A stretch of 64,000 nucleotides of DNA from Terrimonas ferruginea DSM 30193. GTDB lineage: Bacteria; Bacteroidota; Bacteroidia; Chitinophagales; Chitinophagaceae. Positions 42,410 through 51,606 of the stretch are shown one piece after another. The stretch is from contig NZ_KE384399.1 in NCBI RefSeq assembly GCF_000425585.1, positions 227,969 through 291,968 on the forward strand, written 5' to 3'. A program made the translations under genes and the position numbers. How positions within the stretch are numbered: position 1 is the first letter of the stretch; each line of letters begins with the position of its first letter. The notes under the pieces are model-generated. The model was not told the DNA's origin. It saw only the letters and a list, made by a program, of their open reading frames with translations, and did no database searches.

Positions 42410-43408
42410 TTACCTGCGTTCGCGATGCTCGCGTTCTTCCCGTTGTTCTTCCTGCTTCTCGTGCTCCTGGTTGTAGGCGCGGAGAATGGATTTTACCAGG
42501 CGGTGACGTACTACGTCTTCTTCGTCCAGTTCAACATGGCCGATGCCGTCGATATTTTTCAGGATACGTACGGCAGTTTGCAGACCGCTTCGCTGGTTGC
42601 GTGGAAGGTCTACCTGCGTCATATCACCGGTGATGATCGCTTTGGCATTGGCACCGATACGTGTAAGGAACATCTTCAACTGAAGATCGGTTGCGTTCTG
42701 TGCTTCGTCAAGAATGATGAAAGCATTGTCGAGTGTACGGCCGCGCATGTAAGCCAGCGGTGCGATCTCGATCGTGCGGGTGCTCATGTAGTATCCCAGT
42801 TTGTCAGCGGGGATCATATCATCGAGCGCATCATAGAGCGGGCGCAGATACGGGTCGATCTTTTCTTTCAGGTCGCCGGGAAGGAAGCCGAGGCTTTCAC
42901 CTGCTTCTACAGCCGGACGGGTAAGAATGATCTTTTTAACGTTCTTGTTTTTGAGTGCACGCACGGCCATGGCTACTGCGGTGTAGGTTTTACCGGTACC
43001 GGCTGGTCCGATGGCAAATACGATGTCGTTCTTTTCACTGATCTGAACCAGCTTTTTCTGGTTCGCGGTCCTTGCGCGGACCGACTTACCGTTGGGCCCG
43101 AATACGAGTACTTCATTAGGGTTGCGTTCCACAAAATGGTCAACGGTTTCGGCATCATCACCGCCGAGGATCTGTTCGAAATAATTCTCACTCATGTGTC
43201 CGTTGCGTTCCAGGTAGGAAACAATGAGGGTAATCTTTTCCCTCGCCACGTCCACCTGTTCGGGGGCGCCGCTCAGTTTGATCTGTGTGCCTCTTGAAAG
43301 GATCTTGAGTAAGGGAAATTTCTTTTTTAGCAGGTCCAGTTTACCGTTGTTGACTCCGAAAAACTCGATAGGGTTGACGGTCTCGAGGTTAATGATAGTG
43401 TCTGTCAA
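42410..43408 (-). CDS. PhoH-like ATPase
   Basis: 332 residues. An N-terminal KH-like region (about 1-105) precedes the PhoH P-loop domain: Walker A GPAGTGKTYTAV (about 133-144) and Walker B FIILDEAQNATDLQLK, then ITGDMTQVDLP. The family binds RNA and helps in RNA metabolism or ribosome maturation with YbeY. The tail is very rich in Glu/Arg/His (EKQEEQREEREHRERR), unusually so. Alone in its transcription unit as far as seen. Confidence 0.92.
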   Translation of the reverse strand: MTDTIINLETVNPIEFFGVNNGKLDLLKKKFPLLKILSRGTQIKLSGAPEQVDVAREKITLIVSYLERNGHMSENYFEQILGGDDAETVDHFVERNPNEVLVFGPNGKSVRARTANQKKLVQISEKNDIVFAIGPAGTGKTYTAVAMAVRALKNKNVKKIILTRPAVEAGESLGFLPGDLKEKIDPYLRPLYDALDDMIPADKLGYYMSTRTIEIAPLAYMRGRTLDNAFIILDEAQNATDLQLKMFLTRIGANAKAIITGDMTQVDLPRNQRSGLQTAVRILKNIDGIGHVELDEEDVVRHRLVKSILRAYNQEHEKQEEQREEREHRERR

Positions 43409-43679
43409 TTCCTTAGGTTTTTAATTGCTCCGGGTGGTTAGTTGCCGGCGCTTGTTTGTTCTTAAAACCGGCGAAGGGTTAACCGGGTTACCAGTGCGTC
43501 TTCCGCGCATTTGCAGAAGCTTGCCCTTCCTTTCCAAATATAATTTATTTGACGTTGAATTCCCGCTCTTTACTTATTCACAGGATGTTAATTCCTGTTA
43601 AAGCATTTCTAAATCCATGCCAGCCTTTTGACGGCCATTTCTTAACAAGGGAAAATATAGGTGTTGTGCTGCCGGTTTT

Positions 43680-46169
43680 TTACCAGCGCGCTACGAGTTT
43701 GAAATTGATCAGGCGTGGTGTAAGCCGGTTGGGCATCAGGTAAGTGGTGTTGGAAAAATCTTTGATCAGCAGATAGGAAATGGTATTGTCCCTGTCGATG
43801 ATGTTGAATACTTCGAGGCTGGCCCAGATATTATCAAAACCCAGGAAAGGACTGTGGCTGCGGCGTTTGCTGCGATCGCTGTCGAGCAATAAATAGCTGA
43901 AGCCGATATCCGCACGGATATAGGCGGGTATCTCTGCACCATTGCGGTACTTCACGCTATTGGGAATGTTATAGGGAAGATTGGTACCGTAAATAAGATT
44001 GAGGTACATCTTCATGTTCTTGTTGGTAGCCAGGTAATCCTGGAAGAACATACCGAAAGTGATCATGCGGTCGGTAGGGCGTCTTACCCAGCCTTTTTCC
44101 AGCGTCACGCTGTCGATCGGCTGGTTTTGATCGTCGAGCGTATATTCTTTGTAGGTATCGCCTTTGATGTTTTCGCGCGTGCGCATCAGTCCGATGCTGA
44201 TCCAGCTTTCAGCATCTTTTACGAGTTCGCCATGGATGCGTGTTTCCAAGCCGTAAGCATAAGCTTTTGCACTGTTCTCTCCGAAATAACGGATACGAAC
44301 GTTGTCGATGTCATAGGGCACCACATCGGTCATGTTTTTATAATAACCTTCCACGGTCCAGCGCATCGGCCGGCCAAAGCCGATAAAGTTATAATCGAAT
44401 CCGAGCACGCCCTGCCAGCTTTTCTGTGCTTTCAGGCCGGTATTGAGTGTGCCGTCGTAGCGACGCATTTCGCGGTAAAAAGGCGGTTGGTGATAGGCAC
44501 CTGCTGCCGCGCGGAAAATGATATCACGTTTCCAGGATGGCTTCCAGCTTGCACCTATGCGCGGTGCAAGTAAAAATTCTTTATTGAGTGAATTGTAATT
44601 GAAACGAAGACCGGCCGATAAAGTAAACGAACGCGCCGAATCGCCAAACAGGATATTGTCCTGCAGGTAACCGGAAAATTTATTTACCTCCAGCGAAGCG
44701 CTCGAGTTAATCAATTTGCTCAGCTCGAGTGTATTGGGATTATAAGGAATGGAATAACCCGCGGAGTCCTGGAATTCCCATTCGTGTAAACGGTCGTTGA
44801 TGGTGGTGCGGTCATAGCCGATTCCCCATTGCAGTGCATGACGATCGAGATCGAAATTTCCTTTGTGGGAATAATTCCAGTTGCGGATCGTGAGTTTGTT
44901 GCGGGCAAAATTATGAAAGATGCCCGCGCCTAATGGATTTACGATGGTGCCGAAAGTAGCCTGGCTCTGATCGAAATCGCGTTCACCAAAAAGATAAGCG
45001 CCGGCGATATCGATGTTTTCCTCTTCGTCGTTTTCAAAGCGGGAAGCCAGCCATTTCAATCTTAGTCTTTTATTTACCTGGTTGGTCAGCGATGCGCCGA
45101 TCATGTTGGTGGTGTATTGATCTTTTTCCTGTCCTTCGAAATATACATCGAGCCCGAGGCTTTGTGTATAGAAAGGCGAGAATACCGAAGTGGTGAGCTG
45201 GCTGTAGGCCGGTTGCAGGAAAAATTTGCTTCGCGATATGTTGCCGAGCACTTCCGCCTGCCATTTTTTACTGATCTGGTAAGTAAATAACGCCTGCATA
45301 TCAGTTGATGACGGCACGTAATTGCCCTGCGTTTCCTGTCGGCTCAGCAGATTGCGGTTGCTGCGGTTGCGCACGCCAACGAGGTACGTAAATTTTTCCT
45401 TGCGGCTGGTGCCTTCGAGTTGTAATCCCTGTTCGAGAATGCCGACATAAGCAGAGCCGCCAAAGCGGCGAGGCTTCTTGTATTGAATATCCAGCACGCT
45501 GCTCATCTTGTCGCCATACCGTGCAGCGAAACCGCCGTTATAAAAACTGATGTTGCGCACCATTTCCGGGTTGATAAAACTCAGTCCTTCCTGTTGTCCG
45601 TTGCGGATGAGGTAGGGACGGAACACTTCAAAGTCGTTTACATAAATGAGGTTTTCGTCGTAGCTGCCACCTCTTACCGTGTACTGCGAAGTCAATTCAT
45701 TATTGGAGCCGACAAATATTTTGATAAGGCTTTCCACACCGGTGGTAACGGAAGGAAGATTGAGTACGGTTTTGGGATTGGGGCGGATCAGTCCGGCTTC
45801 CCGGCGGTCGCGCTGGTCGCTGATCACTACTTCATTCAATACTTCAGCACCTTTCTGCAATTGAACGGTAATGGATTCTTCTTCGCCTTCGTTGAGCAGG
45901 AAATTCTTTTGTTCGGTATTGAAACCGGTATGGCTGAATACCAGTGCAAAGGCTTTTTCCGGAACAACCTGTATGCGGAATTTTCCGGAATCATTGGTAC
46001 TGATGCCGGTCTGACGGCCCAATATCGTAATGGAAACGCCTGCCAGCGGTTTATCTTCTTCGTCTACCACGATGCCGGAAACAAAAGCGGGATTTTTCTG
46101 CGCGGCCGCCGGCAGCACAAAGCAAAAGGTGAGAAGGACCAGCAGTATGGATCGAAGGGTTGGTTGCAT
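43680..46169 (-). CDS. TonB-dependent receptor with CarboxypepD-reg-like domain
   Basis: 829 residues from the ATG at 46169 with a signal peptide (LLVLLTFCFVLPAAAQ). Residues about 27-115 are a carboxypeptidase-regulatory-like domain (VSGIVVDEEDKPLAGVSITIL). The plug (about 120-240) includes VRGGSYDENLIYVNDFEV and GGFAARYGDKMSSVLDIQY. The rest is a 22-strand barrel ending in the aromatic FKLVARW. No SusD homologue follows, so it is not a glycan SusC/D pair; it more likely takes up a siderophore, metal or peptide. It lies 38 bp downstream of rpe. Confidence 0.9.
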   Translation of the reverse strand: MQPTLRSILLVLLTFCFVLPAAAQKNPAFVSGIVVDEEDKPLAGVSITILGRQTGISTNDSGKFRIQVVPEKAFALVFSHTGFNTEQKNFLLNEGEEESITVQLQKGAEVLNEVVISDQRDRREAGLIRPNPKTVLNLPSVTTGVESLIKIFVGSNNELTSQYTVRGGSYDENLIYVNDFEVFRPYLIRNGQQEGLSFINPEMVRNISFYNGGFAARYGDKMSSVLDIQYKKPRRFGGSAYVGILEQGLQLEGTSRKEKFTYLVGVRNRSNRNLLSRQETQGNYVPSSTDMQALFTYQISKKWQAEVLGNISRSKFFLQPAYSQLTTSVFSPFYTQSLGLDVYFEGQEKDQYTTNMIGASLTNQVNKRLRLKWLASRFENDEEENIDIAGAYLFGERDFDQSQATFGTIVNPLGAGIFHNFARNKLTIRNWNYSHKGNFDLDRHALQWGIGYDRTTINDRLHEWEFQDSAGYSIPYNPNTLELSKLINSSASLEVNKFSGYLQDNILFGDSARSFTLSAGLRFNYNSLNKEFLLAPRIGASWKPSWKRDIIFRAAAGAYHQPPFYREMRRYDGTLNTGLKAQKSWQGVLGFDYNFIGFGRPMRWTVEGYYKNMTDVVPYDIDNVRIRYFGENSAKAYAYGLETRIHGELVKDAESWISIGLMRTRENIKGDTYKEYTLDDQNQPIDSVTLEKGWVRRPTDRMITFGMFFQDYLATNKNMKMYLNLIYGTNLPYNIPNSVKYRNGAEIPAYIRADIGFSYLLLDSDRSKRRSHSPFLGFDNIWASLEVFNIIDRDNTISYLLIKDFSNTTYLMPNRLTPRLINFKLVARW

Positions 46170-46207
46170 TGGTTCAGCAGTACAAGTTACGTGTTTTGGG
46201 CTTGCGT

Positions 46208-46855
46208 TCAACTGGCTTTCAGCTTCGTGATCATGGCCATCGGATCAGTTGCATGGAAAACGGTGCTGCCGGCCACGAGCACACCGGCGCCTGCCGCCAC
46301 GATCGAGGGAGCATTTGCTTCGGTTACGCCACCATCGATCTCGATGAGTGTTGACAGTCCGCGCTGATCGATCATGCTGCGCAGTTCCCTGATTTTTTCC
46401 AATGTATGCGGAATGAATTGTTGTCCGCCGAAGCCGGGATTCACACTCATCATGCACACGATATCTGTTTCATACAACACATCGGCCAGGGCACTTACAG
46501 GTGTATGCGGGTTGATAGCCACACCGGTTTTCATACCGAGTGAGCGGATCTGTTGCAGGTTGCGGTGAAGATGCGGGCAGGCTTCAAGATGTACGGTGAG
46601 ATGATCAGCGCCGGCTTTGCGAAACTCTTCTGCATAACGTCCGGGTTCCTGTATCATCAGGTGTACGTCAAATGGCTTTTTGGTCATCGGTCGCATAAAC
46701 GCGATGATCATGGGACCGAAACTGATATTGGGAACAAAGTTGCCGTCCATTACATCAAGGTGAAACCAGTCGGCTTCACTTTCATTGAGCAACTGACATG
46801 CTTTTTCCAAATGCAAAAAATCAGCGGCCAGCAGTGAGGGTGCAACCAGGGGCAT
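46208..46855 (-). CDS. rpe: ribulose-phosphate 3-epimerase
   Basis: 215 residues from the ATG at 46855; a TTG further up at 46876 lies in the promoter region. TIM-barrel epimerase of the pentose phosphate pathway. Motifs: VAPSLLAADF with the substrate Ser, FHLDVMDGNFVPN with catalytic Asp, DVHLMI (His), VNPGFGGQQFI and EIDGGV with the second Asp. Normal length. Probably followed by the TonB receptor in one transcript. Confidence 0.95.
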   Translation of the reverse strand: MPLVAPSLLAADFLHLEKACQLLNESEADWFHLDVMDGNFVPNISFGPMIIAFMRPMTKKPFDVHLMIQEPGRYAEEFRKAGADHLTVHLEACPHLHRNLQQIRSLGMKTGVAINPHTPVSALADVLYETDIVCMMSVNPGFGGQQFIPHTLEKIRELRSMIDQRGLSTLIEIDGGVTEANAPSIVAAGAGVLVAGSTVFHATDPMAMITKLKAS

Positions 46856-46902
46856 GTAGATCGTTTTGCTTTGCAAGATAAGGTTTAATGCCTGAACGGA
46901 TG

Positions 46903-47895
46903 TCAGAGTGCAGCCGCTGCATCGCGCGCTTCGGTAAAGCTCTGATCGAGCCCGTAAGCTTTTTGGTAATAATCTTTGGCGCCGGCTTTATCGCCACTGG
47001 CCTCCAGCGCCCTTCCGATCCAGTAATACGCATCCGGGAAAGAAGGTTTGATGGTGTTGGCCATGCGGAATGTTTTCAGCGCGGCTGCGTTGTTCTTTTG
47101 TTCCAGCAATATTTTACCTTTTTCTATGTAAGCATTGAGGTAGTTATAGTTTTCGCGTATGGTTTCGTCGAAAGCCGCAAGCGCTGCGGATTTGTTGCCT
47201 GTATTGGTATAATAAATGCCTTTCACATAATACGGATCGCCGGTTTTGAGCGTGTCGTATCGTATCAATGTATCAACCAGTGCCAGCGTGCGTGGATTTT
47301 TGTATTCGGCGAATTGGTAAGCCAGTTTCAGTCCGAGCTCCTGGTTCCAGGTGGGCAATTGATTGATTTTTTCCAGGAGGGAAGTAGCGGCAGCTGAATC
47401 TTTTTTCTTTTGCAGCAGTTCTACGTTCATCAGCAGCAGCTCCATGTTTTGCGGATTGGCTTCGAGCAATGCGCTGGCTTCCTTCAATGCGAGGTCTGTT
47501 TTACCGGCCGCATCATAAGCATAAGCCAGCGTCAATTTAGTCAGCGGTCCGTCTTTGAGCCGCGCGCGCGCGGCCTCGAGGAAGGCAACGGCGGAATCGG
47601 GTTTTCTTTCCAGTAAAATATTTCCCACGGCGGCAGCATAGCGGTCGTTGCCGGTGAGTTCCCATGCTTTTTTAAAATCGTCAACGGCCAGCTCGGGATA
47701 ATCTGCGTTGAGCAAAGTGCCGCGGCGGGCATAAAGATCAGGGTCTTCGGGACGAAGCCTGATTTTTTCCGTCAATGTATCATAGGGAGGCTGGGACAGC
47801 AGTATTTCCTGGGGCGTCTGTGCATCCTTATTATTACAGCTAAAAAAAAGCGCGATCGCTAAAACGGGTAACAGGGCTGGAATAAAACGTTTCAT
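46903..47895 (-). CDS. TPR-repeat lipoprotein
   Basis: 330 residues from the ATG at 47895. Lipobox FFSC (Cys20), so a lipoprotein. About eight tetratricopeptide-like repeats follow (for example DPDLYARRGTLLNADYPELA, GPLTKLTLAYAYDAAGKTDL, FPDAYYWIGRALEASGDKAG). Likely a scaffold for protein complexes on the inner face of the outer membrane. A good TAGTTTTG promoter box sits just upstream of the start. Next on its strand is rpe, 47 bp away, with its own promoter-like region. Confidence 0.87.
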   Translation of the reverse strand: MKRFIPALLPVLAIALFFSCNNKDAQTPQEILLSQPPYDTLTEKIRLRPEDPDLYARRGTLLNADYPELAVDDFKKAWELTGNDRYAAAVGNILLERKPDSAVAFLEAARARLKDGPLTKLTLAYAYDAAGKTDLALKEASALLEANPQNMELLLMNVELLQKKKDSAAATSLLEKINQLPTWNQELGLKLAYQFAEYKNPRTLALVDTLIRYDTLKTGDPYYVKGIYYTNTGNKSAALAAFDETIRENYNYLNAYIEKGKILLEQKNNAAALKTFRMANTIKPSFPDAYYWIGRALEASGDKAGAKDYYQKAYGLDQSFTEARDAAAAL

Positions 47896-47901
47896 ATTTT
47901 G

Positions 47902-47909
47902 CAAAACTA
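47902..47909 (-). promoter_or_regulatory. -7 promoter box of the TPR lipoprotein gene
   Basis: TAGTTTTG on the minus strand, perfect to TAnnTTTG, with a TTG 18 bp upstream that can serve as the -33 element. Leader of only a few bases. Confidence 0.65.
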
Positions 47910-47960
47910 GGGAAGAATGGACTATGACAATTCTCTGACAAACCGCGTGGTCAATCAAAA

Positions 47961-47968
47961 TACCTTTG
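47961..47968 (+). promoter_or_regulatory. -7 promoter box of the PD40 gene
   Basis: TACCTTTG, a perfect match, 24 bp before the ATG at 47993; an in-frame TTG at 47966 lies inside the box, so it is not the start. Confidence 0.65.
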
Positions 47969-47992
47969 CGGCGCTCATTTAAACGTGAAAAG

Positions 47993-49096
47993 ATGAAAAA
48001 ACTTGCAGGACAATGGATGCTGCCGCTGGTGGCAGGAATAATGTTATCGCAGACTGTAATGGCCCAATCGCACGCCGGAGGCAACTCCGATACGACGGTG
48101 CATTACCCGGAAGAAACGCACCTGCGCAATGTGCAGCAGCTCACTTTCGGCGGCGATAACGCAGAAGCCTATTGGAGTTATGACGGTAAATACCTCGTGT
48201 TTCAGCGCACCAACCCAAAGGAGGGCTTGAACTGCGATCAGATATTTGTGGGCAAAGTGCCGCAGCAACCGGGAGAGAAGTTTGAATACAAAATGGTCAG
48301 CACCGGCAAGGGCCGTACCACCTGCGCTTTCTTTACCAAAGACGGCAAACATATTATTTATGCTTCTACGCACCTGGGAGGAGATTCCTGTCCACCGGTT
48401 CCGGACCGTTCCAAATACGGCAACAAATATATCTGGCCGCTTTACAGCAGCTATGATATTTTCATGGCCGATCTTGACGGCAACATCGTAAAACAACTCA
48501 CCAATTCCAAAGGATATGATGCGGAAGCCACGCTTTCTCCCGACGGAAAGAAAATGATCTACACTTCCGATAAAGACGGTGATATTGAATTATACATCAT
48601 GGACCTGAAATCCGGTAAGGAAAAACGCATCACGCATCAATTGGGTTATGACGGTGGCGCGTGGTTCAGTCCTGATGGTAAAAAAATCATCTGGCGTGCT
48701 TCGCGTCCGAAGACCGAAGCCGAAATCAGGGAATACAAAGAATTGCTGGCTGAAGGGCTTGTGGCTCCGACCAACATGGAAGTATGGGTAGCTGATGCCG
48801 ATGGATCAAACGCCCGCCAGGTAACCAGTTTTGGTCAGGCCAACTGGGCACCTTCATTCATGCCCGACAGCAAGCGCATCATCTTCGCCTCCAATCACGA
48901 ATACAAACGCGGATTTCCCTTCAATCTCTACACCATTGATGGTGACGGCTCCAACCTGCATAAAGTAAGCCGTGATAAAGGGTTTGACGCCTTTCCGATG
49001 TTCTCGCCCAACGGCAAAAAGATCGTATTTTCCAGCAACCGCAACAACGGCGGTACGCGGGACACGAATGTCTTTATTGCAGACTGGGTAGAGTAG
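47993..49096 (+). CDS. exported PD40/TolB-like beta-propeller protein
   Basis: 367 residues from the ATG at 47993. Signal peptide (MLPLVAGIMLSQTVMAQ). The mature protein is a six-bladed propeller of PD40 repeats, seen as repeated D-G-K or S-P-D-G-K-K motifs: AYWSYDGKYLVF, TKDGKHIIYAS, SPDGKKMIYTSDKDG, SPDGKKIIWRAS, MPDSKRIIFASN and SPNGKKIVFSSN. TolB-like propellers often bind proteins in the periplasm or support peptidases; no catalytic domain is attached here. It is divergent from the TPR lipoprotein and convergent with the Crp gene. Confidence 0.9.
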   Translation: MKKLAGQWMLPLVAGIMLSQTVMAQSHAGGNSDTTVHYPEETHLRNVQQLTFGGDNAEAYWSYDGKYLVFQRTNPKEGLNCDQIFVGKVPQQPGEKFEYKMVSTGKGRTTCAFFTKDGKHIIYASTHLGGDSCPPVPDRSKYGNKYIWPLYSSYDIFMADLDGNIVKQLTNSKGYDAEATLSPDGKKMIYTSDKDGDIELYIMDLKSGKEKRITHQLGYDGGAWFSPDGKKIIWRASRPKTEAEIREYKELLAEGLVAPTNMEVWVADADGSNARQVTSFGQANWAPSFMPDSKRIIFASNHEYKRGFPFNLYTIDGDGSNLHKVSRDKGFDAFPMFSPNGKKIVFSSNRNNGGTRDTNVFIADWVE

Positions 49097-49101
49097 CTTA
49101 T

Positions 49102-49779
49102 TTAGCGGGAAGGAGCTTCGACATCCGTACTTTTCTGGCGGCTGAAATATCGCCGTGCACGGCTGAGTGTTTCCTGTTTCACACCAATGAAGGATGCGAT
49201 ATCCTGCAGGAGGAAACGGTTGAATACTTCAGGTTTCATTTTCAGCAGGTATTCAAACCTCGACCGGGTGGGCAGTTTCAGCAACTGATTATGTTCATTG
49301 ATACTGGACATGATGTCGACCATCACTTTCATGAACATATCGGCAAATGGTTTATTCTGCAGAATGAAACCGGCAAAATTTTCATGTGATATTTCCAGGA
49401 CGATGGTGTCTTCGCGGAACCGCATGTTCAGCCGGGTAGGTGCGCGATGCAGGAAGCTGCGCAGGTCGGTAAAAAAATCTTCTTCCATCAGCAGCAGCAA
49501 AACCTGATGCTTATTGTCCTGCGTGTAGAATGCTTCTACGGCGCCATTTACAATAAAGCCAATGCGGTCGGCGGTATCACCTTCGCGCAGGAACCAGGAA
49601 TTTTTCCGGTAAATGCGCGTTTCAAACAAGGCCAGCGCCTGTTGGATCTTTTCTTCATCTTCGATACCAAAGTGGCGGAAAAATTCATTCAGATAGAGCA
49701 GACCGTTTTCAACAGGTTTTTCTTTAAGGTTAGCGAGACTGATGGATGGATCGAAAAGCTTGCGAAATAAAAAGGACAT
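49102..49779 (-). CDS. Crp/Fnr-family transcriptional regulator
   Basis: 225 residues. The N-terminal cNMP-binding jelly roll (about 30-145; RIGFIVNGAVEAFYT, HQVLLLLMEEDFF) is followed by a long dimer helix and a short C-terminal HTH (FLLQDIASFIGVKQETLSRARRYF). No Cys cluster for an iron-sulphur site, so it is not FNR-like; the R-x-S motif for cAMP is absent, so the ligand is open. The target genes cannot be told. Confidence 0.88.
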   Translation of the reverse strand: MSFLFRKLFDPSISLANLKEKPVENGLLYLNEFFRHFGIEDEEKIQQALALFETRIYRKNSWFLREGDTADRIGFIVNGAVEAFYTQDNKHQVLLLLMEEDFFTDLRSFLHRAPTRLNMRFREDTIVLEISHENFAGFILQNKPFADMFMKVMVDIMSSINEHNQLLKLPTRSRFEYLLKMKPEVFNRFLLQDIASFIGVKQETLSRARRYFSRQKSTDVEAPSR

Positions 49780-49966
49780 AGTGGTTTTTTCTGGTTAGTG
49801 TGGACAGGATCGGGTGCCTGACTTTCCTTGTGTCTGACAGGAAATTAGGGTATTTGCATCGGCGATGGTGATAGTCAATCACTTTTTGACAAATATCAAA
49901 AACGTCTGCGTCCGCAATCGTTTGTGCGTTGAAAATGAGCTTCAGAACCAGATATAAATTTTTGGT

Positions 49967-49974
49967 TAGCTTTG
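49967..49974 (+). promoter_or_regulatory. -7 promoter box of the four-helix protein gene
   Basis: TAGCTTTG, a perfect match, 22 bp before the ATG at 49997. Confidence 0.6.
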
Positions 49975-49996
49975 TCCGCAAATCAACTCCACATTT

Positions 49997-50476
49997 ATGG
50001 ATACCGGACTACTCCATCTGCACAATCTTCTCCGTTGGGTCATTTTAATCCTGTTGTTGCTTTCGATCGTGAAGGCATTTACAGGCTGGCAACAGAAAAG
50101 AGCGTTTACCGGCGGCGACCGCCGTGTATGGTTGTTTACCCTGATCGCTGCACATACCACGCTGCTGATTGGTATCGAGCAACTGCTGTGGGGACGTTTC
50201 GGTATACTCAAGGTCACCATACCCGAGGGTGAATCGGTTATGAAAAATTCTTTCTTCCGTTTCTTCTGGGTGGAGCATCCGTTGTTCATGGTGCTTGCAA
50301 CCATTTTCATTACGCTTGGTTATGGCATGGCTAAAAAGCCTGTGGCCGATAACATAAAATTCAAAAGAGCTTTCTGGTTGTTTTTTATTGCCTTGCTGAT
50401 GATCCTCGTTGCAGTGCCCTGGCCTTTCCGTGGTGAAGGGATAGCCCGTCCGCTGTTCCCGGGGATGGCCGCCTGA
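49997..50476 (+). CDS. four-helix membrane protein, cytochrome-b-like
   Basis: 159 residues with four hydrophobic helices (about 11-30, 45-65, 95-112, 125-145). Histidines near the membrane face (LLHLHNLLRW and AAHTTLL) and WVEHPLFMV resemble heme ligands in small CopD/cytochrome b-like families, but this is not proven. Convergent and abutting with the aminotransferase gene: the two stops form TGATCA without a gap. Confidence 0.65.
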   Translation: MDTGLLHLHNLLRWVILILLLLSIVKAFTGWQQKRAFTGGDRRVWLFTLIAAHTTLLIGIEQLLWGRFGILKVTIPEGESVMKNSFFRFFWVEHPLFMVLATIFITLGYGMAKKPVADNIKFKRAFWLFFIALLMILVAVPWPFRGEGIARPLFPGMAA

Positions 50477-51574
50477 TCAGCTTTTTAAAACAGCCGCCAC
50501 TTTTTCCATTTCAGCAACGGTACCGACGCTGAGGCGTCGCCATGTTGAGCCTTCTTCGAAAGAACGCACACCCGTGATATTGTGCGATTCGAGTAAGGCT
50601 TTTACATCGCGTCCGTAACCGGCGGTATTGAAATAGACAAAACTCGTTACTGAAGGAATATAGGTCATTCCTGCTTTATCCAGTGCCGCGCAGAAAACTG
50701 CGCGTGCTGCAGTATTTTCTTTTTTACAAAAACGGACAAACTCTTCATCGCCCAGCGATGCGAGCGCGCCTGCGAGTGATACGGCTCCCGCGCCTGCATT
50801 GGCCCATGGCTGCAGATTCTTTAACTTTTCGATGGTTTGCGAATGCGCTAAGGCAAACCCAACGCGGCCACCTGCCAGCGCATACATTTTGGAAAATGTT
50901 TTTGCCACCACAAGATTGGGACATTCATTCACGAGCCGCGCAAGGGAAGGCTCATTGCTGAATTCGGTGTACGCTTCATCCAACAACACAATACAGGATG
51001 CCGGGATTTGCCGGATATACGCTTCCAGTTCGGGTGCGGGAATAACGGTACCGGTGGGGTTATTGGGATTGCAGATATAAATCAGTCTTGTTTGCGAATC
51101 TGTTTTGCCTTTCATGGCCGCGAGGTCGATCTGTTTAGCGTGGTTGAGTGGTACCGTGCGCATTTCCAGGCCGAGGTTGCGTGCGGCGGGCACCCAAAGC
51201 CGGAAGCTGGGGTCGGGAGTGACGGCATTGCCTTTTTGCAAAGCGGCCAGCACGGCAGTTAATCCCAATAATTCGGAGGAGCCGGCGCCGATCACCACAT
51301 TCTCCGCCTTCAGGCCGTACATGCCGGCGATCTTGTCGATGAGTGCGGAGGTCGTGCTCCAGGGGTAGCGGTTGCTGGTATTAACGGCATCCATCATGGC
51401 TTTACGGGCAAGGGGAGAAGGGCCGTGCGGATTTTCATTGGAACCGAGACGGATCATTTCTTCCACAGGTAAAGGCCCCGGATGGTTGAAAGCTTCACGG
51501 GCGAACAGGTCGCGGCTCAGCGTAAAGGCTGCCATGGTGAGGGCTGCCTGACGGAGCATGGTACGTCTTTGCAT
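50477..51574 (-). CDS. HisC-like aminotransferase with Tat-type leader
   Basis: 365 residues from the ATG at 51574. PLP aminotransferase of the histidinol-phosphate type: LGSNENPHGPSPLARKAM, ENVVIGAGSSELLGL, CNPNNPTGTVIP, DEAYTEF and TFSKMYALAGGRVGFAL with the Schiff-base Lys. Before the enzyme domain the sequence reads MQRRTMLRQAALTMAAFTLSR, which has the form of a twin-arginine signal (RR plus hydrophobic stretch). So the enzyme may be exported folded, which is unusual for HisC; the alternative is a mistaken start, since a start further in would lack only the leader. No his genes lie nearby. Confidence 0.85.
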   Translation of the reverse strand: MQRRTMLRQAALTMAAFTLSRDLFAREAFNHPGPLPVEEMIRLGSNENPHGPSPLARKAMMDAVNTSNRYPWSTTSALIDKIAGMYGLKAENVVIGAGSSELLGLTAVLAALQKGNAVTPDPSFRLWVPAARNLGLEMRTVPLNHAKQIDLAAMKGKTDSQTRLIYICNPNNPTGTVIPAPELEAYIRQIPASCIVLLDEAYTEFSNEPSLARLVNECPNLVVAKTFSKMYALAGGRVGFALAHSQTIEKLKNLQPWANAGAGAVSLAGALASLGDEEFVRFCKKENTAARAVFCAALDKAGMTYIPSVTSFVYFNTAGYGRDVKALLESHNITGVRSFEEGSTWRRLSVGTVAEMEKVAAVLKS

Positions 51575-51606
51575 GGGCGAATAGTTGATAAAAGAAAGAT
51601 ACGGAA

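Noticed and set aside
42365..43297. 310-codon open frame opposite the PhoH gene
   Set aside because: Antisense to a clear PhoH ATPase with intact Walker motifs; the product has no recognisable domain.
45483..46367. 294-codon open frame opposite the TonB receptor and rpe
   Set aside because: Spans two well-supported genes on the other strand and shows no domain.
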